A DNA stretch of 64,000 bases from Lunularia cruciata (taxonomy: Eukaryota; Streptophyta; Marchantiopsida; Lunulariales; Lunulariaceae): positions 16,460,744 through 16,524,743 of the forward strand of contig OX419759.1 in the NCBI GenBank assembly GCA_948567375.1, read 5' to 3'. Below the pieces are notes generated by a model that searched no databases, was not told where the DNA came from, and was given only the letters and a program-made list of their open reading frames with translations. Below, one piece after another: positions 1-12,321 of this stretch (positions within the stretch are counted from its first letter, which is position 1; each line of letters begins with the position of its first letter). The translations under genes were made by a program, and so were the position numbers.

Positions 1-208
1 AATCCAAGCTTTTCCTCCTCTAACACAAAGTAAGCTTCTTTGGGTTTGATCCAATCCAATTCCTTCTTCTTCCAACACAAAGTTGACTTCTTTGGGTCAA
101 ATCAAAATACAAACTTCTCATTGTTTATTCTTCATTTGGGTTCAATTTGATTTCAGTAATGCATTTCTTCTTTAAAACTCGTCCAAAATGAAAAATGTGT
201 GTACCACA
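1..208 (-). mobile_element. 5' part of a W-family LTR, inserted in the gag-like cassette
   Basis: Read on the minus strand, position 208 begins TGTGGTACACACA, the same terminus as the LTRs at 2697, 3561 and 62374. The next 200 bases match those LTR starts (GAAGAAGAAGT-like run, then a Lys/Glu-coding stretch). It interrupts a coiled-coil reading frame on the same strand, so it looks like a later insertion whose remainder lies outside the window. No target duplication can be checked. Confidence 0.6.
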
Positions 209-1809
209 ACTACATCAAGCTCATCCTTCACTTCAATGTGCTCTCTCTTCAACTCTTCCTTCTTATTTTGTAGCTCCAATAGCAAAGGATAGAAAATCTT
301 CAATATGTATGCAACTCCATTGAACTCTCTTGCATTTTCTTCTCTTCCTTTGGCTTTGGTTGGTGCTTCTTTGGCTGGTGCCTTACCCAAAGTCTTGATC
401 TTTGTACTTACAATGTTACCTCTTCCAAGCTTTCTTCTTCCTCTTGGCTTTACTTGATCTTGCAACTATGACCTACATCTCCTCTTTGATCTTGCTACTC
501 TTGGAAAACACCAAGACTGGCTCCTCTACTCTTTCTTTCTCTAGCTCCATTGTAGATCATTCCAAATAGGTCACATCTCCTCTTTCTATGTGATCAATTG
601 CCCCATGGAACTCCTCATCTTCTTCTCTCGCCACTTTGTCCACCAATTGTTAGACTTTAGGCTCATCTTCACTCTCATTGCTGGACTCCTTACTCTACAA
701 TGTGAGCTCTTCTTCTTCTTTTGAATCTTCACACTTTGACTCAGCTTCTCCTTCTAATTCTTCCTCCAATGAATGGTCCTTCACCACTGCTATCTCTTGT
801 TTTGAATTCAGCCTCCTTGTCTTTTGTGGCTACAAAGGCAATACTCTTCCTTCAAGTCTACACCTCTTCCTTAGCCTTGGGATTTCCACTAACACTATCT
901 TCTCCTTCCCATTCTTTATGTAGTGGTCATTGTCTTCATGGACTTACCTTATGTAGTATTGCTTATCCGCATTTGCTACTCATCATAAATTGGGATGGAA
1001 GTGTGATACCATCCTTCCTCTCTACTCTGAGCTAAGTAGGTTTAGTCTACAATAGAAATGGGCTACAAAAGGTACAAAGTAATGGAGTGGTAAGTCCATT
1101 CTCCAACTATTAATCATTTGACTTACTTGTTGGTGAAAACACTTTGCCCAATTCACTACTTCTCCTATAGACATTTGGTGAAAGAACATAGTTTGTTGCT
1201 CCATCAAATAGGCGGTTTGCTCTAGCTTAAACATGGTCATCATCATGCTAACTATACTCTTTTGTATTGGGTCCATATAGCTATCCACCTTGAACTCATT
1301 CTTGATATGAGGAGCACAGAAGGAATTCCTCATATTCCCTTTTATCAAAAGAATCACACTTTTGATAGAATGTGATTCCTCCTACTTCTCTTGCTTTTCT
1401 TCCCAAGACAAATCTCCAATTTGACTTAGTCCATCAAGCCGGATTTCCTCTTTTTCCCTTTGTTTTGGGACCATCTTTGCAATTGCTGGCAATAATTTCT
1501 GCCATGAATCTTGGAAAGCTCAAATTCCAATTCCATGCCAAAAAGGTGATGTGAAGTCTACTCAGGACTTCAGTCCTCACCAATACATCTAATGTATGAA
1601 TTGCAAGACTCCTCACTAAACTCTACTTATTACCCTTTGGTGGCATCATATGCTTTCTCACTCTTGGTCTCCAAAGATCAAACCCTCTCCAAAACCGAGA
1701 TCATGATCCTAACTCCTTCAAGACAACTATTGAGAGGCATAGATATTGTCATGAAATTTTAGAACTCCCTTGATGAAGTCTCAATCTTATAGTATTTTGC
1801 TGCTCTGGC
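209..1809 (-). pseudogene. Gag-like plus coiled-coil cassette of the outermost minus-strand W-family element
   Basis: In minus-strand order there is a basic N-terminal block (about 1616-1434), a conserved block (about 1357-1030, with KVDSY, SMMM, FFHQM and HYFVPF), an acidic Ser/Glu-rich block (about 800-650), and a charged helical block (about 465-209). The same blocks occur in the same order on the plus strand at 62930-64000. Several stops and frameshifts make it a pseudogene. The conserved block has no family I can name. It faintly resembles the 'putative plant transposon protein' region found upstream of gag in some plant gypsy elements. The element continues across the X insertion at 10843-11224. 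Confidence 0.6.
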
Positions 1810-2492
1810 TATAAAACCCATCTGTACATGTATGTGTTAGTGTGATATTTAGTTTGATATTATAAGTACTTGAGAAATATTATTTATATAGAGATAAAGG
1901 ATGGTTACATTAGTTATGATTAGCTAAAGTTAATCATACCTAAAATAGAGATGACCTTTTTAAGAGGAAGTGGAAAAGATGAGCATCAATATTTTGGATT
2001 CTTGTGTATTGACTTTGTATTATTCCTAGGTGTTTGGCTTTGAGAAAAGAGTTGAGAATTCTTGGATCCACAAGCCTTTTTGTTTTAGATTCTTCGGGAC
2101 GATCCAAAGGGATAGCCCATTTGAAAGAATATTTGACTTAGTGGTTGGGTAAGACCACATGCTTAGGAGAATATTTCCATGAGTATGGATATTCCTTAGA
2201 CTTTTAACTTTATTTGACTTTTAGCCTAGTAGCTTGAGTTACTCTAGTAATTAATAACTTTGGTGTGAAACTATTTCATAAGTATATTAATTAGAGGTGA
2301 AGAAGTACTTATCATCCTTTCATTTGCAACTATCTCTCTCATTGAGTTCTCTAGTGAGCAATGGTTTGAGTCTTGGAGTGTTAGCCTTGGAGGAGTATGA
2401 TGGAGTTTGGGTTCCTTGCCTTCTTAGTCCATGGTGTGCTACCATAATAGCCATCAGAGGTTTATCTTGAGTGAGAGACAAGCCGGCTCACA
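1810..2492 (+). mobile_element. 5' LTR of gypsy element X
   Basis: It matches 10154-10842 over its whole length, including shared blocks for CTTGAGAAATATTATTTATA, 'GAGGAGTATGATGGAGTTTG' and the end GTGAGAGACAAGCC..CTCACA. The start has decayed (TATAAAACCC against TGTAACATCC in the 3' copy). The paired LTRs flank gag and pol remains in the same orientation. I see no clear target duplication (CTGGC on the left, AGTCA on the right), so the ends are approximate. Confidence 0.75.
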
Positions 2493-2696
2493 TTTTTGGT
2501 TCCATTGTCAAGACCTCTCTAGAACGTAAGACAATGTTTGGCATACAATTTTATATTAGATAGAAGAAGGCTGTGAGAGCTCACTTTAAAAGAACATTAG
2601 GAGAGGAGAGGATATAACTTAGGTTAGAGAACTTGGACCTATTTTTATACCTTGTAATGTATTATGATGTTTTTGAGGTGATATCGTACATATTAT
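2493..2696 (+). other. Leader of element X before the nested LTR insertion
   Basis: This short non-coding stretch lies between the X 5' LTR and the solo LTR at 2697. It begins TTTTTGGTTCCATTGTC, which sits where a primer-binding site should be, but I cannot assign a tRNA. It resumes at 6486 after the nested insertion. Confidence 0.4.
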
Positions 2697-5600
2697 TGTA
2701 GTACACACATTTTTTATTTTTTACAAGTTTTGAAGAAGTGCATTATTGATACCAAATTGAACCCAAATGGAGAAGAAACAAGGAGAAGCTTGTGTTTTGA
2801 TTCAACCTAAGGAAATTGACTTCATGTTAGGGAAGAAGAACTTGGATTGGACCAGAAGGAGGGCAGATCCAAAGGAGGATTGGACCCCAATTAGGGGTAC
2901 TTCATATCAAAATGAAAGTTGAAGGTTAGGATGACTGCAGGGCCAGTATTTCAATGATCACATATCCAAATTATATGCTATATCTCATTGAAATTGTCTT
3001 TTCTAGGGCTTTCTGTTGCCACTAAAATTGCAAAGTTTAGAGGTCTATAGAAGAAGTTACAAGCATTTGAAGTTTTTGTAATACATGTATAGAGTAGTTG
3101 AGAGACTTTGGGTGTAGTGACTTTGGGTATAGGTTCTTTGGGTTAGAAGGCTACTTGGCCTCATAAATAAAGTGACCCACTCCAAGAAAGTTAGACATCA
3201 AATTCAAGTGTCTTCAAGTTAGCTATTTGAAGCAATTGAAGGAGTTAGAATAGAGAAAGAGAAGGTAGATAGCATTGTAATGACTTCAATTTCAATCTTG
3301 ATTGAAGATAGAATATAATTGGAAGAGAAAATAGCAATAGTGAATGAACCCAAAGTGCAAGAAACTCAGAAGGAAGAAAACAAAAGATGAAGAATTGAAT
3401 AATCTTCTAATTTGCTTGAGAGATTGAGTAGATAAGAAAGTTAGTGAAGTAGAGATTGAGTAGATAAGAAAGTTAGTGAAGTAGGAGATAATGTGTGTCT
3501 CAGATTAGGATTAGTGAAATATGAGTTAGAATATATTTGGAGTAGCATGAAGATAGTAACTGTGGTACCCACATTTTTCATTTTGGACGAGTTTGAAGAA
3601 GAAGTGCCTTGTTGAAACCAGATGGAGAAGAAATGAGTGGAAACCTGTGTTTTGATCAAGCTCAAGGAAGTCAACTTTGTGTTAGAGGAAGAAGGGCTTG
3701 GATCGGATCAAAACCCGAAGAAGTTTAAGTCATGTCAGAGGAAGAGGAAGAAGGAGGTTAGACGACGAAGGAGGGTTTCTTCGCATCGGAATGAAGGTTA
3801 CATGTTAGTATTATTGCAGGGGCTGTATCTCAATAACAACATTTTCAAATCACACATGCTATATCTCATTGAAAGCGTCTCATTTAGGGCTTTCCATTGC
3901 TACCAAAATCATAGAGTTTGAAGGTTTGTAGAAGAAGTGACAAGTATTTGAAGTTTTAGGAGTGGATATACAAAGTAGTTTGGTGTCTCTGAACTTCGGA
4001 TTTAGGATTTCGGACTTTGGATTTAGGATTTTGGACTTTGGATTTACATGACTTCAGGTCTAAAGACTTCACCTCAAGACAAATATGATTCAACCCAAGG
4101 TAGTCAGATCTTGGAGTGCAGTGAAGGTCACTTTGGGAATCTTGCCAGAGGCGTTAGAGGAAGTTAGAGTAAGGAAAGAAGATATTTAAGATACCCATGA
4201 CTTCAATTTCAATTCTAATTGAAGATAGGAGAGAATTAGAAAAGAAATAGTAGTAGTGAATAAACCCAAAGTGCAAGATCAGACTGTAAGTGTCTTTGGG
4301 TTAGTTACATGAGTGATTAGGGGAAAGTGGGTTGCAAATTGAATGTGTAGATAGTGTACCTATGTTTTCAATTAAAATTCTTGATGAATACATAGTAGAA
4401 TTAGTAAAGGAATTGATAGCAATTAGACCCAAAGTAAGAGACATAAGAGTATAGGTGTCTTTGGATTTGACATTTGACAATTTAGAGAAGAGTGGGTCGG
4501 GAGATAAAGGTTTAGATGGATTACCCACTAGTGGAATTGCAGATCAAGAAGGAGAGATGTTAGAATTAGTAGAAGATTTAGTAGTTCTGAAACCCAATGA
4601 CAAAGTATTAGTCAGTGAAGTTACTTTGGGTTTGAAAGCCGAGGAAGAAGTAGATATTGGATCAGATTAGTAATAGTTTTGAGATTTGAAGAGGCAGATA
4701 TAAAGAGTTGCATTATCAGTTTGGATCTCTAGGTTAGAAGAGTTGTTTGGAAATTGTATAGTTGTTAGAACTATCATTTGCTTTACTATTTAAGAGTGGC
4801 ATTTGCAGTCATATGTTGTTTAGTGCTCATAATTTTTGAAATAGATAAAGCAAAGTGTTGTGAAGTAGTGCTCGTTGCTTGAGCTTGATTCCGAGTATCA
4901 ATGTTGTGTTTGTGTTTGTGAGTGTGTGGAGAAATTTGAAGTGCAAGTTAGTGTGTTTGTTGGATGTTGGATTCCGCAACCTTGATCTTCATTCTATGTG
5001 TTTGATCTTGAGTGAAGTGCAATTGGAACAATGCCTTGATAGATCTAAGAGGAATTGTAGTGTTGGTAGTATTCTACATTTGTAAGTGCAGCGCAAAGTT
5101 GATGTGAAGCAATTTTGATTGAGGAAATTGTGCCTTCAATGGAGGGATAGAACACAATTCTGAGGCAAAGTTATTTTGCAATGGAATGCCATTTTTGGGA
5201 GAGCCTAAATCATCACAATCAAGATTGTTTGGAAAGATTTGATAGAGTTGTGATTAAGAAGTGTTAACTCGTGACAAGACTACAAATTAGTGCTTGTTAC
5301 TCTCTTCTAGGTGTAGTTTCTACTTGAGAGATTAAAGATGCAACCAAGAAGAACTACATTGTTATTGTTTGCTTTGTATTTGGAAATTTCTGACTAGTAT
5401 CTTTGTGGGAACAAACTTTACTTACCCGATTACCGCAAAAGTGATATTTGCCGGGTTGTCACAAGAACCCAAAGTAAAGTATCAAAAGTAGGAGTGCAAG
5501 TGTCTTTGGATGAGTTATCTAAGAAAGAGAGGAGTGGTCAAAAGATAAGAAGATGGATGAATGCACATGAGTTCAATTGTTGTTGAAACTGAATAAATTA

Positions 5601-6485
5601 GAGAAATTAGGGAAAACATAGAAATTACTAGAGCCAAAGTAGAAGAAGCAAAGGAAGTTACATAAGGTTCAATAGAAGAGGAAGAGGTAGATAGATTCAT
5701 AACCAATTGAGATTTGAATCAACAGATATGAAGAGTAGGTTCCTATTTTTGATCTGAAGATTGTTAGAGACTAGTCAATTAGTTACATAATTGTCAAAGT
5801 GCTCAACCTATTTTAAGGAAGCATTTGTAGCATTTTATTGTTCAGTATTCATATTTTTGAAATTTGATAAAGTGAAGTATTGTAAATTAGTGCTCATCAT
5901 TTCAACTTACTTCAGAGTATCAATCCTATGTGTGTGTTTGTGAGTGTTTGGAGAATTTCAAAGTGCAAGTCAATATACTTTTTGGATGTTGGATTCCGTA
6001 GCCTTGATTTCATTCTATGTGTTTGATCTTGAGTGAAGACCAATCAAAGCAATGCCTAGACAAATTTGTGAACAATTGTAGTGTTGGTAGTATTTTGCAA
6101 TTGTGAGTGCAACACGGGATTGATGTGAAGCAATTTTTCTTGAGGAAGTTGTGCCTTTAGTGGAGGTGGAACACAATTCTGAGGCAAAGTCATTTTGTAG
6201 TGAAGTAGCCTGCTTCGGAAGAATTTAAGTCATCACAATCAAGATTGTTTGGAAAGATTTGATGGAGTTGTGATTATGGGAGTTGTAGATTTGTGACAAG
6301 ACTACAAATCAATGTTTGTTACTCTCTTCTAGGTGTAATTTTTACTTGAGAGATAAAAGATGCAACCAAGAAGAACTAAGTGTCACTATTTCACTTTGTA
6401 TTTGACTATTTCTAACTTGTATCTCTGTGGGAACAAAATTTTACTTACTAATTACTACAAAAGTGATATGTGCCCGGTTGTTACA
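2697..6485 (+). mobile_element. Solo LTR of the W family, interrupted by a second solo LTR
   Basis: It starts TGTAGTACACACA and ends CCGGTTGTTACA. It is flanked by a perfect 5-bp target duplication, ATTAT, at 2692-2696 and 6486-6490. The two halves (2697-3560 and 5464-6485, together about 1.89 kb) line up with successive halves of the LTR at 3561-5463. It contains no pol or gag, so it is a solo LTR left by LTR-LTR recombination. A 32-bp perfect tandem duplication sits at 3421-3484. Confidence 0.85.
3561..5463 (+). mobile_element. Second solo LTR of the W family, nested in the first
   Basis: 1903 bp, from TGTGGTACCCACA to GGGTTGTCACA. Its first 864 bases align with 2697-3560 and the rest with 5464-6485. 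The best target duplication is poor (GTAAC on the left, AGAAC on the right), as expected for an old insertion. The short open stretches at 3637 and 4455 are rich in Lys/Glu and are not convincing genes. Confidence 0.8.
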
Positions 6486-7620
6486 ATTATACACATGAGA
6501 AGATTTGGAAAGATTGTGTGAGGTAGATTGCACATTTTAGAGATTATAGTGATTTTGAGCAAAACCTCAAGTTTGAGAAAGGGACTTGAAATTTTCACAA
6601 AGGATAGCTTGGATTATGTGTTAGGTGAGATACATGAAATTATTATAAGGGGTTGATACATGCATTGAGCTAGAATTTTTGGAAGATGGTAGGGTAAACT
6701 ATTCTTGCAAACTACATGTTCTCTCTGATTTTGTATAGAGTTTGTTATTTTTTCATTCTTTATTGGATTTTTCTGAAAATTTTCAAGAAAATTCAATACA
6801 TAGTATTTTACCTTTTGGCCTAAGAATTAGAGAGAGATCATTCTTGCACAAGAAGTTTAAGAGTTTTTAAAGTAAGGAGGTGGTCTTTAGACCAAATCTG
6901 AAGTATATGTGCTAAATAGAAGGTGCATAGGCCAAATGGCCCAATAAGAAGATTTAAAATTTTGCAAGGGAGGACACCTTAAGACTATGATCAAGTGTGC
7001 AAAATTTCAAAGGACTTTGATTTACAAATAGAGAAAATTTAGTGATATTGTGAGGAGTGGTCAATTTTGAAGAGTTGAGATCTCATGCATGAGGAGTGTG
7101 AGAGCAACCAAAAGCATGTTTGAGTGCTTAGACTTATCTTGGGAACATGGAGGGTCACTAAGAGTGGAAGTTGAGGCTATGCAAGGTTACTCAAGGGTTT
7201 GAGTTCATTGTAGGGGTGGATTTGAAGAAAAGAGAGTTTATAATATAATTTGAAGAGAGTGTTGAGAGGATCCAAAAACATACACTACTTAGAGGAAAGA
7301 GTGATTCTAAGTGCTTTTTATGTGGAGAGAAGAGACATAAGGCAATTTCATATCCATTGACCTTTGAGAGCAAAGGTTTGAGTGAAAATAAAGGCTTACT
7401 TGACTTGGGATTGCATTTTTTACCTTCTTCACCAAGATTTGGAGGGAGTAGATCTAAGACTAAGGAGTTGTGTGAGGTTTGTGGGGTGGAAGGACTTCCA
7501 AAAGGACATGAGTATAGTGGAGTAATAGCACTTTTTGAAATGTTGGTGAAAGACCTTGGAGAGAGTCTTAGTATAGCTACAAAGAAATTACCACCTTCAT
7601 CAACTAGCTCTCAAGATTAA
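6486..7620 (+). pseudogene. gag remains of gypsy element X
   Basis: The first ~700 bases hold no readable domain. From about 7290 the translation shows a CCHC-like zinc knuckle, CFLCGEKRHKAISYP, whose last Cys has become Tyr, then a second Cys-pair block (CEVCGVEGLPKGHEY), then a Ser-rich tail ending at 7620. This is the nucleocapsid end of a gypsy gag. It sits just upstream of the RT remains in the same orientation. No aspartic protease motif is readable between them. Confidence 0.5.
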
Positions 7621-7672
7621 TGATGGAGATATTCTGTAATCTTTCAAGGATAAGAGACCTTAAGAGAAACAC

Positions 7673-10100
7673 ATGACAAAAAGTACAAGCTTCACACTCA
7701 ATCCTCTGATGCCACAAAGGATCACCTTGACTATATTATATAGCAAAGGGGACTACCTTAAAGGAAGCTCTACCAAGGAGGAGAAGGTAAGATTTGAGGA
7801 GATTTTCCGCAAGTTCATCCATGTGTTTGCTTACAATTACAAGGATCTAAAGGAAGTTACTTGGAGGAGCACAAGATAGAGGTGGAGTCACATGCAAGAC
7901 CAGTCTGCCAAAAGCAACATTGCATTAGCACACCAATAACTTTGGTGTGAAGGAGAAGATTGATAAGCTCAAGGAGGTCGGATTTATCTTTGAGGTGGAG
8001 AATTCAGAATGGGTATCTCCAATTGTGATTGTGAAGAAAAAGCATGGCAAGCTAAGGGTATGTGTGGATTACAAGAAGCTCAATGCTACTACTAAGAAGG
8101 ACTATTATCTTTGTCGTTCATTGATGCAATCTTCAAGGAGGTTGTAGGTCATGAGAGGTATAATTTTGGAGATGGTTGTAGTGGGTATAACCAAATCAAG
8201 ATTGCATCATAGCATCAATAACTCACCACATTCATTACACCTTGGAGAACTTATGCTTTCAAGGTCATACCTTTTGGGCTTCGCAATGCTCTAGTCACAT
8301 TCCAATGGTTCATGAGCAAGGTGTTTGAACCTTTCATTGGGAAATTTATGAGATACTTCATTGATGACTTTTGTGTCTATGGGAGCAAGGAGGAGCACTT
8401 TGAGCACTTGATCAAGGTCTTGTAATGCTTGGATGAAGCAAATGCACCACTCAACCCAAAGAAGTGCATTTTTGGTTGTGAAGGTCTACTTTTGGGGCAC
8501 ATCATCTCCAAGGATAGAATAGCAATTGATCCAAAGAAGGTGAGGAAAATTGTAGACCATCCATTTCCTTCAAGCTTGACAAAGTTACATTAATTCTTGG
8601 GGATGGTTGGGTATTATAGAAGGTTCATCTTTTCATTTTCCAACAAGGCTTATCCATTGACCATCTATATGAAGAAGAGTATAAAATACATGGTGATTTT
8701 GGAGAACAAGGAGGCTCTCAAAGCTTTTAAGGAGCTCAAGCAATCCCTTGTTGTAGCTCTAATTTTTGCTAAACCTAATTGGAATAAGCCTTTCATCCTC
8801 TACAAAAATGCTTCTAATGCCGTAGGATGCACTCTTAATCAATTAGACCAAGATTACCATGATCATCAATAGCTTATGCTAGTAGAAAGATGGTTTCAAT
8901 AGAAAATAACTACTTAGTCATGGAGAGAGAAGAGTTGGTAGTGATCTTTGGTCTCAAGAAGTTTAGATGCTACTTGATTGGAAAGAAAGCCATCATTTTC
9001 ATGGATCATAAGGTTTTGAAGTATATCTTCAACAAGCCTTATGTTGAACAAAGGCTAGCAAGGTGGATAATACTCTTGTCTGAGTATGACTACACTATTG
9101 AGGATAGGCTAGGAAAGAAACATGCAAATGCTAATTTGTTATCTAAGGCCTATAACCATGATGGATTTGAACCAATGGATGATTCCTTCTTGGATGAGGA
9201 GCTCATGGCAATCTCAATCACTCAAGAGGTTCCGATGGAGTACAAGGAGATTGTGGAATTTGTTACAAGAGGTAATTATCTAGAAGAGATGCATGCTAGG
9301 GAGAGGAAAGCCCTTGCAATAAGCTCTAGACCTTACACAATGGTGGAGGATATTCTCTTTCACCAAGGAGCAGATGATCTACTTTGAAGAGTAGTGTGTA
9401 AAGAGGAGTCTATGCTACTCATAAAGGAGTTTCATGAAGATTTAGTGTGTGGGAAACACTTTGCAAGAAAGGTGACTGCTTTCAAGATTCTAGATGCAAG
9501 TTACCATTGGAAAGGGATTTTCAAAAATTGTGTTGATTTTTGCAAATCTTATCATGTTTGTCAAGCTTTTGCTAGAATATCTACTTCTACTCCTCTTCTT
9601 AATTCAAGAACCACTAGGACCTTTTGAGAAGTAGAGAATCAACTTTATAGGTCCTCTTAATAGAACCCCAAGGTACAATTGGTACATTGTGGTAGTTATT
9701 GATTTCCTTACCAAATGGGTTGAGACTAGACTACTAAAGGACAAGAATGAAGATGAAATTGGCAAATTTCTTTATGAAGACAATATCACTACATTTGGGT
9801 GCCCTTTGGAGTTGGTTTTTGATAGAGGAGGAGAGTTTATAAGAAGCATCACTATAGCCATGCTACATGTCTCTATCACACATATAGTAACTACATCCTA
9901 TAAGCCAAACTCCAATGGTTTGGCAAAGAGAACCAATCAGACCTTGTGCATGATGTTTGCCAAAGATGTAAACATGGAGGGGGCTAAACATCATTAAGAC
10001 AAGAGGATTCATGCGGTTTTGTAGGAATATAGGACAACCATGAAGACTTCCATTGGATATTCTCTATTTCATTTGTGATAAGTTGAAGATGTATCATAGA
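7673..10100 (+). pseudogene. pol remains of gypsy element X (RT, RNase H, integrase)
   Basis: RT N-terminal region at 7780-7870, then the RT palm from 7947 (EWVSPIVIVKKKHGKLRVCVDYKKLN). The catalytic block FIDDFCVY lies near 8360, followed by LGHIISKD and FLGMVGYYRRF. The RNase H region runs from about 8780-9170. Integrase follows from 9394, with a zinc-binding-like block (CVDFCKSYHVCQ) and the catalytic core from 9689 (VVIDFLTKW, then FDRGGEF). More than ten stops or frameshifts break it. The FIDD form and the integrase tail resemble the Tat-like, non-chromovirus branch of plant Ty3/gypsy; that placement is inference. Confidence 0.8.
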
Positions 10101-10153
10101 AAGTAGAGAGACCTTCACTCTAGGACAAAGTGAAATCTTAGTTTGGGGATAAA

Positions 10154-10842
10154 TGTAACATCCATTTGTGCATGTATGTGCTATTATGATATTTAGTTTG
10201 GTATTATAAGTACTTGAGAAATATTATTTATATAGAGATAAAGGATGGTTCTACATTAGTCATGATTAGCTAAAGTTAGTCCTAAAGATAAAGATAAAGA
10301 TAGAGGGGACCTTACTTTAGAGAAGTGGAAAGATGAGCAAAACTATTTTGGATTCTAGTGTATTAACTTGATATTATTCTTAGGTGTTTGGCTTTGAGGA
10401 AAGAGTTGAGAACTCTTAAACCCACAAGCCTTTTTGTTTTAGATTCTTCTATAGTCCAAAGATAGCCCATGTAAAGGAATCCTTGACCTAGTGGTTGAAT
10501 CAAGACAAGACCACTTGCTAAGGAGAATATTTCCAAAAGTATGGATATTCCTTTAGACTTTAGAGTTTATTTGACTTTTAGCCTAGTAACTTGAGTTACT
10601 CCAATAATTAGTAACTTTGATGCATAACTATTTCATAAGTATATAAACTAGGGGTGAAGAGGTACTCATTATCCTTTCATTTGCAACTATCTCTCTCTCA
10701 TTGGGTTCTCAAATGAGTTCTCTTGGAGTGTTAGCCTTGGAGGAGTATGATGGAGTTTGGGTTCCTTGCCTTCTTAGTCCATGGTTTGCTACCATAATAG
10801 CCATCAAAGGTTCATCTTGAGTGAGAGGTAGGCCAATTCACA
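10154..10842 (+). mobile_element. 3' LTR of gypsy element X
   Basis: It begins TGTAACATCC directly after a purine-rich tract (10139-10153, AGTTTGGGGATAAA), which fits a polypurine tract plus LTR start. It ends near CCAATTCACA. It matches 1810-2492 along its length. Confidence 0.78.
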
Positions 10843-11224
10843 AGTCATTCTTCAATCAATTTTCAATTGACACATAAATTTTGCATGTTGGTTTTTTGTC
10901 ACTCTCAATTCATCTTGATCCCAAGGTAGTTGTTTTCTTTACACATACTTTCTTGATTGGCTAGATCCAAGGGAAAGTCATTACAAGTTCTTTGGATTAT
11001 GTTTTGCATCTCATTGCAAAGTATCCTTACTTCTAGTCTATACTTATGTAGGTCTAACCCAAGTCCTTCTAACTCTAACCCAAGGTTGACTTCTTTAGGC
11101 CTATGCCAAACATACAATTCTTCTCTTTTCTTCTTCATCAGGCTTCAATTTGGCTTCAATTTGGCTTCAGCAATACTTCTTCTTTAAAACTCATCAAAAA
11201 ACAAAAAAAAGTGTGAGTACCACA
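10843..11224 (-). mobile_element. LTR start of the outermost minus-strand W-family element
   Basis: On the minus strand, 11224 begins TGTGGTACTCACA. The sequence then runs through the Lys/Glu block (LKEVNF-like codons) and the CCTTGGGATCAAGA motif. The same order is seen at 62374-62700 on the plus strand. At 10843 it is cut by element X and resumes at 1809. To the right of 11224 an oppositely oriented family member begins. Confidence 0.6.
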
Positions 11225-12321
11225 ATGCCAGTAGAAGAATTGCTTACCAAAGTTGAGGACAAAGAAGAGGAAAGTAAAGCAGAAGAGTACAAAGGGGTGG
11301 ATTATTTATCCAAGTTTGTCTATCCATTGCTTGTGGAATTGTAGAAGAAGAAGAAAGAGGAGATGCAACAAGATCATCACAAAGTAAAGGATGAGTTGCA
11401 GGTAGTGAAGTACCTGATTGCTAAAGGCTTGGAGTTGAGGGAAAATTTAACCGAAGGAGAGGAGGAAGTTGAAGTACTTTAGAAGAAGAGTTTTGAGAAC
11501 CTACAAGAGAATTTTGTGAAGTGTGGTGGTGAACTTGAACAAGAAGATGAAGAATTCAAGGGCCAAAAAGTAGAGTTTGAGAAGATGAGGGGAGAATTGG
11601 ATGTAGTGTCACTCAATGCAATGCACTTGAAAGCCATTTCCTTGGTGAGGGATCAGAAGTTGGAGAAACTAAGGTTGGTTGCAGCAAAGAAGGATTGGGG
11701 CTAACAATGCAAATTATCTACTAGAGAACAAGATGAAGAAAGATTGAGAGAATCTTATCAAGTATCTAGAGGCTCAGCTTGTTCACTAAGCAAAAGAGAA
11801 GGAAGAATTGAAGGTGGAATTTGAAGAAGAGTTGAAGATGTATCAAAATGAATTGGACATAGAGAGAAATTGGGAGGAGTTAGTTTTGGAGAAGACTTTG
11901 GGTTTAGTAAGAGAGATCATTGTGAGGATGAAATCAATCTTGAGTATTGAAGCCAAGGTATAGTTGGAGGAATCAAGGTTGCATGAGTTGAAGTTACTTG
12001 TGTGGGAGACTAAAAAATGGAAGGTGAAAGACACTGACATGAATAAATTGTTAATTTGCTTGAGAGAGAGAGAGTAGATAGGAAGATGATAGAACTAGGA
12101 GACAATGTGAGTCTTAGACTAGATTTAGTTGAATCAAAATTAGATGAGCTTCATAGTAGTGTGAAGGAACAGAAAGAAACCAAATGTGTATTTAAATTAG
12201 GTGTACATATGACTTTAGGTGAGTTACTTGAGTTCACTTAAGTAGTAGTAGTACAAGAAGATGCAAATGTTATAGATCGATCCAAAGTGTAGGAGGTGTT
12301 GATAGTTACATAGGATGTAGC
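11225..12321 (+). pseudogene. Coiled-coil cassette and LTR middle part of W2
   Basis: The frame at 11226-11343 encodes AEEYKGVDYLSKFVYPLL, matching the minus-strand REFNGVAYILKIFYPLL at about 330-280. Lys/Glu-rich helical sequence with several stops follows to about 12040. From there the DNA aligns with the middle of the W-family LTR (AATTTGCTTGAGAGA, compare 3410) and continues after the Y insertion at 22224. The coiled-coil frame thus runs straight into LTR sequence. Confidence 0.5.
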
